This document shows, one piece after another, positions 57,656 to 64,000 of a DNA stretch of 64,000 nt; within the stretch, counting starts at the first letter, position 1, and the number at the start of each line of letters is the position of its first letter. The DNA is from Gnetum montanum (taxonomy: Eukaryota > Streptophyta > Gnetopsida > Gnetales > Gnetaceae). The translations under genes and the position numbers were made by a program. The notes beneath the pieces are model-generated. The model was not told where the DNA came from, did no database searches, and was given only the letters and a program-made list of their open reading frames with translations. The DNA lies in the NCBI GenBank assembly GCA_015680685.1, contig MNCI01001825.1, forward strand, positions 152,694-216,693, given 5' to 3'.

Positions 57656-58740
57656 CAAGGAGTTGAATGTAAGACATACTTGTTTAGAAAAACATACATG
57701 TTAGTACCACCAGATTGGAAAAATAATTCTATATAATACAAAACCAAAAGTTATGATTAAATATATAGTGAGGTGGGATGGATTGGAGAAGGGATTGCTG
57801 AATTTGGGACATGAGGTATCTTACCATAAGCAAAATGAATCCTTGTGTGTTATTCATGGTTAAAGTAATCATTAATCCTTCTTTCCAAGATTCAAACCAA
57901 GTTCAAACCACATTCTAGTGACATAGGATCATTTTATCTCTTGGAATTACAATTGTAAGACTATCAATGTTGCAAGAAGTATTGTCACTTGGTGTATTGT
58001 CCAAGGGAGGAGTTTTATTCATAATACTTTATTTTTATTTTGAGTTTTCTAAGAAGTGCCTACCTTTAGGCATGGGTAACATGTCTTTCCAATGGGACCT
58101 CTAGAAATTTATTTTGTGCTCTTTTATTTTTATCTCTGTCAACCTTTTAAGGTAGCACTTATTTTACTCTTACTTCCATTTTTGTTAGATCTACAAGGAT
58201 ATAATACAACCTTAACAACATGATAGAACTCTCAATAGTAATCCAAAAGAATCCACAAATCCCCTTGATGTCACAACCTTTACATTCCCACTTAGTTCGT
58301 CACTTTTCTATCTAGTTATAATGATCACAAGTTTATTCTTAGTTTTATGATGGAAAGGTGGCCATGTTAAGAACCTCTTATTATTGGAATGATTGGATGG
58401 ATGGTGTGGTCTCAATGTATAGATAACTAGTCCCTTATGATTGATAATATAGAGAAATCTTCACCTTATTGGGACTACATCTTTCCTTATTTGATGTGTT
58501 TTATTGAAAATTGACAAGAATATGTATAAGGAAAATGAAAATAGAGTATAAAAAAGATAAAAAAAGATAGTAAAAATGGAAAAAGATGAAAAGAATGAAA
58601 AAATATCAAAGAATTTGAAAATTGGTAAGAAATGTGAAAAGGCATAACAAAAAATTAGAAATCAAAAAGAAATTGTAAACCAAAAAATTTGGAAAATGCT
58701 TATTAATTCATTGATTATGATTGTATCTCCCCCACAACTA
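57656..58740 (-). other. Noncoding spacer of element E
   Basis: It contains the second conserved block (58050-58107) and the A/T-rich tract (58500-58700), as in A-C. No gene. Confidence 0.5.
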
Positions 58741-61340
58741 AACTCATGGGCGAGCGTTCAGAAAATGGACCCTAGTTACCTTGGATCATACACTCGAGGT
58801 TTCTCACTTACCATCCTTAGTGACTTAGTTTTTTAGTTATGATCCCACGTAATCTTGATGGTAATTAAACTTTGATCATCTAAGTCCTTAGCTCCTCTTT
58901 CTGTTGGTGTATGATTGTGGTTTAGTATTTCTATTTGTAAGTTCTTACTTGAGGTAATTTTCTTAAAATGAAAAATAATAAGTGGTTTAGATTGGTCAAT
59001 GCACATTTTGGATAATTGAAAGTTCTCAATTGTTGGCCACTAGGTGTCTTTTGGTTTAGTGGCCCCTGCTCTCTCTTGTACATGCACTTGTTTCTCACAT
59101 TTGTTATGAACTAGTGTCATGATTGTGTTGTCATTTTGAAGTGTTGGTCCATAGTTGCATCCCTCTTTATCATTAGTAATGCATGGAATTGCCTATCTCT
59201 CCACAATGATAGGTTCATCTATTATGTTTTGCATTGGAGTAGAAATGGGTGTTGGCTCATGTGTTGAATTGGGAGACATTGTTTTGGTGAGAAAGGATGT
59301 TGCACCTAGCTAGCCTTGTGTTGGTTTTGATGAGTCAATAAGTCTACGAGTTTTGTGCCCATGTGTGGAAACTATCCTAAAGAAAGGATGTTTCTAAGAC
59401 TTTTTCTGAGGTCTACTAACATTATCATTTACTCGTATGTTCATAGCACAAGTAGAATTCTTCCATTAATGTTATGGTGCCAATCCTCTTTGTGTTATTG
59501 GTGGTGACATATGGTGGAGGGAAGTATGAGAATATTGAGGATGTTGTGGAGGATAAGAGGTTTGAGATAATGATCCCATAGGAGATGCTGTAGGTTGATG
59601 ATATTTAGGAGAGTGGTAGTAATGATTTGAGCTAGAGGCAGTAGAACCATTTGGAGAAACATGTTGTTGAACATAGTAGTCATATAGGTTCGACTAGTAA
59701 TAAGGGTATTGTTGGTTTGTTGATGGCATCCCCCACAATTGTGGGTTTTGCCACTACGATTGATAATAGTGTTGAGGCTAATAAGATATCCCATTGAAAT
59801 AGTATGGTTGATGATAGGATTATCTATAATTACCTTGTGAGTAAGGTAATTTCCTAGGCATTTTCTTTTTTAAAAACTTAGGATTCAAAGAAAAAGCCCC
59901 AAACTCTTATAGATGTAACATAATTGGGCAATATTCCTTTAGATGGTCATATTGGCAAATGTCACATCCATCATCCTTTTCTATGGTTAAGTCTATAGCC
60001 TCTTCTACTATAGCTATTTTTATTTTTTGTCAATAAGTGTTCCTACCTACTTATTTATTCTTTTTCCTCTTCTTATTTTGATCACTTGATTTGTTTTGTG
60101 TCACTGCCTCCTCTATGGTTTTCACATAGGTTGTAACTTTTTCATTCATCAACTCCCACATCTTATCTATTCTTTCTTTAAGCTCAGCAATAGGCTTTTG
60201 TATTATCAAGGTTTGTTGTGAAATTACCTCATCAAGCACTACCTCTTTTTCCTCATCATAGATATGAACCCTAGTTATATTCCTCTACATTTTCTCATTT
60301 ACATAGCTCTCCTTCTTCTTTCTCCACCTATTTGATTAGTGTTTGTATTTGATGGGATTTTTATTGAAATAACCCACCTTAGGCATAACTACCAAGGGTC
60401 TCTCTTGTTTGGTTACAAAGATCATCTATGATGTGGATAAGCTACTCTTTTTGAGAGAAATCATGACCTAGACATCTATGTAGTAGCAAATAGTATTTAT
60501 CTAAGGATTTATGTTTTTCTTACCTTCATCCTTGGATTTTTTTTTCTCAGGTTGGATACTCTTGCATAGGTTTGATATTTCTCATTGAAGAGTTCTAACA
60601 TTATGGACCATTGATGGATTGAATATGGTTTCAGTTATCTATACAAACTTTCAAATTCATCTATTAGTATATTAGGAAAGATCTTAAGCTTTTGCCACTC
60701 ACTCTTGATGTTCTACAAGGCACAGGCATCATGGAAGGCTTGTAGTGATGTTGTGCATTAGAATTATAGCCTCTCTCAAATCTCAGAATTTTATTCATAT
60801 CAAGTATTTTGATGCAACCTTCCCTTTAATTCCTATGGGGAATTCTAACTACCTTCATTATCTACATCATCCTCCTAGTAGCTAACAAGGATTCATCATC
60901 ATCAGACATGTCATGGTGATGATTTCTATTTCTATTTATCTAATTATGATGATTTCATCCATGCTCACACTGATGATCTCATCTATTTCTACTTCTATCT
61001 TCATCTTGATCCCTATTTCTATATCTATGTTCATCCTCATCAAAAATAGATGTGGAAGAGGAAGAGGAAGATGGTGAACTAGGAGAATTGAGATGCTACT
61101 ATATTTTTCCCTTTGGTCCCTTGATGTATCTCTTCTAGGTTTGGATAAGGTCCTAGGCCTTGAGGCCCTCCTTGTTCTAAGACTTACTCCATCTCCTCTA
61201 GGATTGTCTACACTAGTTGAATGTAGCCTTTAAGTGTAGTAAGGTTCTAAATGAGCATGGGAAACCCCTACTTATGGTTATTTACTCCAATTATCCTTAT
61301 TATAGATGCTATTATTTCTTCTACTAGTGTTTTCATCATA
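58741..61340 (-). pseudogene. gag: gag-protease of element E (broken)
   Basis: Blocks on the minus strand, from high to low coordinates: acidic N-terminal segment (about 61090-60890), capsid core (about 60800-60550, with FNEKYQTYARVSNL) and a coiled segment (DEVISQQTLIIQKPIAELKE, about 60235). Then come a Cys-rich segment GCDICQYDHLKEYC (about 59970-59930), a Tyr/Pro/Asn-rich C terminus (about 59860-59500) and a Lys-rich tail matching B at 41048-41317. The protease motif is not recognisable. Many frame changes. Confidence 0.6.
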
Positions 61341-61700
61341 TGATACATTATTTGATGAGTGGCGAGGTACCCCTACACTCAACCATACGAAACGAGTGTC
61401 GCACGCGTGATCTGGTCGAACTCCGCAGATGGACTAGTTGTGGCACCTAGATAGTTAGCCTTAGGTCGCAATTCGTTGTCTTCCCATCTAGACTAGTTTT
61501 GCATATGTCACATATGGTTTAGTCTAGATGAGGTGTATGATGTGTTCTAATTCTAATGCTACTCCTGATGGCAGTGGAAAATAATATTTAACTAAATCTA
61601 AGCTAAGAGGAAAAGGGTAAGAAAATCTAATCTAGCCTAAGTGCGACGAGCAACCGATTCCTTGATCAACCGTACACATCTTGGACTTCGTGCACGACTG

Positions 61701-61822
61701 CCACTGGGACTACCAAGCATAGGCCTAGGTACGCCACTGGGATTACCAAGCGCAGACCCCAAATACGCCACTGGGTTACCAAGCGTAGATCCCCCTAGCT
61801 ACACCACTGGGCTACCAAGCAG
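61701..61822. repeat. Tandem expansion in the LTR of element D
   Basis: Nearly four units of about 34 bp, each starting CCACTGGG(A/T/C)(T)TACCAAGC. Other LTRs in the window have about two such units. Confidence 0.85.
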
Positions 61823-62240
61823 TCACACTTAAATGCTCGTAATCAAGTCGAACTCGTTCCGCTTCTAGGAGTTTAGGGTTGAGAGACTAATCGCGATAAG
61901 TAACCGATTCCTTAACTAGCCGTACACACCCGTAGATGCTCGTAGTCAAGTTGTACTTACACCGCGCTATGAAAGCAATAAATAACATGAAATAAATAAC
62001 AATAAATAAACTAAGTGAATGCTGCAATGATGAAGTAATCTCGATCTTTATTGCCGGTCATGTGCGTGTCCAAGTATGGCACACTCAAATAAAGACACCG
62101 TACAATCACATTCACCACACTGTGGGCAGACACGGGAAAATTCTAACTCTGGAGGGATTAAACTGCCAGAGCTTCGCTACACTAAAACTGGGATCCCGAA
62201 TAAGGGAGAGCTGCCTCTTATTTATAGACATGGCGACGGA

Positions 62241-62325
62241 CTGCGATATCACGTATGCGATATCGTAGGGAAGGACGCGATATCGTGGGGGATCGCGTAC
62301 GCGATATCGCGGCCGACGCAAACCG
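62241..62325. promoter_or_regulatory. U3 palindrome cluster of element D
   Basis: GCGATATCACGTATGCGATA, GCGATATCGTGG and GATCGCGTACGCGATATCGC lie in a row, next to the TATA region (TTATTTATAG on the + strand, about 62218). Confidence 0.7.
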
Positions 62326-62335
62326 CGTCTCATCA

Positions 62336-62348
62336 TACCCCCACGACT
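62336..62348 (-). other. Polypurine tract of element D
   Basis: The minus strand reads AGTCGTGGGGGTA before the LTR. Confidence 0.75.
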
Positions 62349-62507
62349 GAATAAAAACTCGTCCTCGAGTTACAAGGAGAACAAGCTTTAGTGATTACAC
62401 AGTGGATAGGTATGGGATTATTAACTGGAAAAAGAAATGGACAAATTCTGCAGTGTGGGAAGACACAACACATAGAAAAAATGCTACAACTACAAAAATG
62501 GTGGAAC

Positions 62508-64000
62508 TCATGTAGTTCCTGGTGGCGGTGGCTCCTCCATAGGTGTTTTCCCCTTGTCATGTGCTCCAAGCTTTGAAGGTTGATGACACTGAAGAATAGC
62601 CTAGAGCTTCTCCTCTTCAATCCGAGGGTCTTGTGCCGTCCATGCTGATGCTCCGATGTTTGATGGAGTCGGCACTTCCCACGGACAGGGTAGTTGCGGG
62701 AACATCTTATTAGCTTTGATGTACCATGCCGCGAACACCCGTCATTCCTCTTCGTAGGCTCTGGCTCTGTCTTTGTATTCATGAAGTTCGGCTAGCCGTC
62801 GAGCCAAGTCGGTTGCCACATCTTTCTGTCCTTGGTAGCTTTCTTTTACCACTATGAGTTCAGAATTTGCAACATCTAGTTTTTCAACCAACTTCTTCCG
62901 CTTTGCAAACTCTGCCTCATATTTGATGTAGGTGGAAGCTACCTGCTGCTCAAGCTCTGACCGTGGGCGTCCTGCTGTTAACATGGCCAGGTTGGCATAT
63001 CAAAGGTTTGCCAACTCCATGTATTCAGTTAATTCTTGGATCTATAGGTCTCGGTTCTTAATTTCCGCCTGGTGGGCATAGCCATAAGTGTCCAATATGG
63101 CCCCCCAATCAGTGTGTTGGGCACTGATGCTATTAATTTGAGCTTTAGCCATCTGGATCTCCTTCTCCAGGATCTGTTTATACATCCCCACCTGATCACG
63201 GAAGTGCTCCTTCAGCTTCTCATGTCATTTAGCCTCATTTTACCACGCACTAATCTCGATGGCTGATTTCTGTCGAATAGCGTGCACCTCCTCCATTAAG
63301 AGGGTTCGATTTTCTCTGGCTAAACGACTTACATCTTGGTTGACTCGAATGAATTGTTCTCGCATCTGATGAAAGTGCTCATCGAGAACATTCTTTTGCT
63401 TCTCCACAGAAGTCAACCAAAGGTTATCTGCAACCAACTGCTTATTCTCTTCCTGCAAGGCCTTGAGTGCCTTAAGATGTGCATGAGTTTGTGCCTTTGC
63501 TGCAAAGGCATCCCAAGTGGCCGTCTCCTTTTCTTCTGCCACCTTCTTATTTTCTGCAATTAATTTGGTTAGTTGCTCAGTTTTAAAATTTTCTAACTTG
63601 TCTGCGGGAACCAATCGCAAGGGATCCCGCTGTGCTGCTTGTAAGGCGATGAGCTGCTCTTGTAATTTCTACACTTCAGCCTCCGCATGCTCAGCCCTTA
63701 CTTTGGATATGACCAATTTCCCTTTTGTCAAAATGAGGTCTGACTGTATTGCGGTTACATCCTGAGGGATGTCAAACAGGGACGTTAAAACTTGTCCTAT
63801 TTGAAGCAGTCTATCCAATACATCCTCATGTTCAGCAGGAGTCATTGAGGTTCCGACAATGGTTTGAGCATCCTGTGCTCCTGAAAGATCTGCCGGTAGT
63901 ACAACAGGTACATTAAAAGACTCTTTGATGTGGTCAACGACCACCTCAACTGCTCCTGCGGCATCCTGGTGTTACATGACCACCACAGTGGCCCCTTCAC
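62508..64000 (-). pseudogene. ORF2 of element D, C-terminal part
   Basis: One frame without frameshift, ending at TGA 62508-62510 and cut at the window edge. It shows the long coiled coil best: EDVLDRLLQIGQVLTSLFDI, LENFKTEQLTKLIAENKKVA, ALKALQEENKQLVADNLWL, REQFIRVNQDVSRLARENRT. This is followed by a second helical part and the basic, Pro-rich end (HDKGKTPMEEPPPPGT). About seven stops, most of them TAG where other copies have Gln or Trp. Confidence 0.8.

Larger units (their letters stand above)
55227..61352 (-). mobile_element. Athila-like element E (3' part), decayed
   Basis: 3' LTR, polypurine tract, a heavily deleted ORF2, internal promoter, RNA block, spacer and gag, read on the minus strand. 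It is split by element D at 61353; its 5' LTR lies outside the window. It is closest to B in LTR and gag type. Confidence 0.75.
61353..62335 (-). repeat. 3' LTR of element D, enlarged
   Basis: 983 bp, on the + strand TGATGAGTGGCGAGG to CGTCTCATCA. It is longer than the other LTRs mainly because of a tandem expansion (61701-61822) and an extra stretch near 61880-61950. Confidence 0.9.
61353..64000 (-). mobile_element. Athila-like element D, 3' part (runs off the window)
   Basis: 3' LTR, polypurine tract and the C-terminal two thirds of ORF2. Same family as A and C but the least decayed copy: only about seven stops in the visible ORF2, against about twice as many in the same part of A. It is inserted in gag of element E. 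Confidence 0.88.

Noticed and set aside
1-64000. Host protein-coding, tRNA or rRNA genes
   Set aside because: None found by eye; every supported frame matches a retroelement domain. Short TGG-starting matches to tRNA 3' ends are primer sites next to LTRs.

Overview
The window is repeat-rich nuclear DNA from a land plant with a large genome. Every recognisable gene belongs to a transposable element: tRNA-Asp-primed Athila-type and Tat-type Ty3/gypsy LTR retrotransposons plus an RTE-clade LINE scrap. I see no ordinary host gene. The species cannot be read from the sequence. The many old, AT-decayed, nested copies suit a gymnosperm-like or other very large genome, but that is a guess.

Bases 1-17204 are one long Tat-lineage element on the + strand, with its 5' LTR cut by the window edge. 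Its order is LTR, primer site, leader array, gag-protease (1161-5300), spacer array, an antisense gene with introns (10415 down to 5858), spacer array, pol with reverse transcriptase, two RNase H domains and integrase (11000-14599), spacer array, 3' LTR. The antisense gene has its own TATA box and at least eight exons with GT-AG introns. Its leader and first intron are packed with the same short motifs (TTTACGCTG and the palindrome GCGTATACGC) that fill the LTR U3 and the element's own leader.

Bases 17205-64000 are a nest of at least eight Athila-like elements, named here A-I. G (minus, 17205-18576) is cut by the Tat element and sits in an old element H (minus, 18577-23186). F (plus, 23187-28512) carries gag, protease, RT and integrase remnants. 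B (plus, 28513-53945) has gag, protease and ORF2 and is interrupted by two younger elements: A (29985-38359, 5-bp duplication ATCAT) and C (minus, 42518-48226). Then come a deletion remnant I, an RTE LINE fragment, element E (minus, from 55227) and element D (minus, from 61353), which is inserted in E.

A and C, where the whole element can be seen, carry gag and a second gene (ORF2) but no polymerase, so they look non-autonomous. D shows the same LTR type and ORF2, but its gag side lies outside the window. ORF2 encodes a domain like that of plant 'putative transposon proteins' followed by a very long coiled coil. ORF2 is preceded by an internal promoter-like module: a TATA box plus palindromes that echo those of the same element's own LTR U3. 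Between gag and this promoter lies a conserved block of about 80 bp that can fold, with paired compensatory changes between copies.

The most interesting theme is shared by two distant retrotransposon lineages. Each carries an accessory coiled-coil gene under a private promoter, and each repeats an element-specific CpG-rich palindrome both in its LTR and at that promoter. By analogy with VANC proteins of VANDAL transposons, these could be element-encoded, motif-specific regulators or anti-silencing factors. This is an inference, not something the sequence proves. Most copies are decayed by point changes of the C-to-T type, which leave long frames with many stops but few frameshifts.
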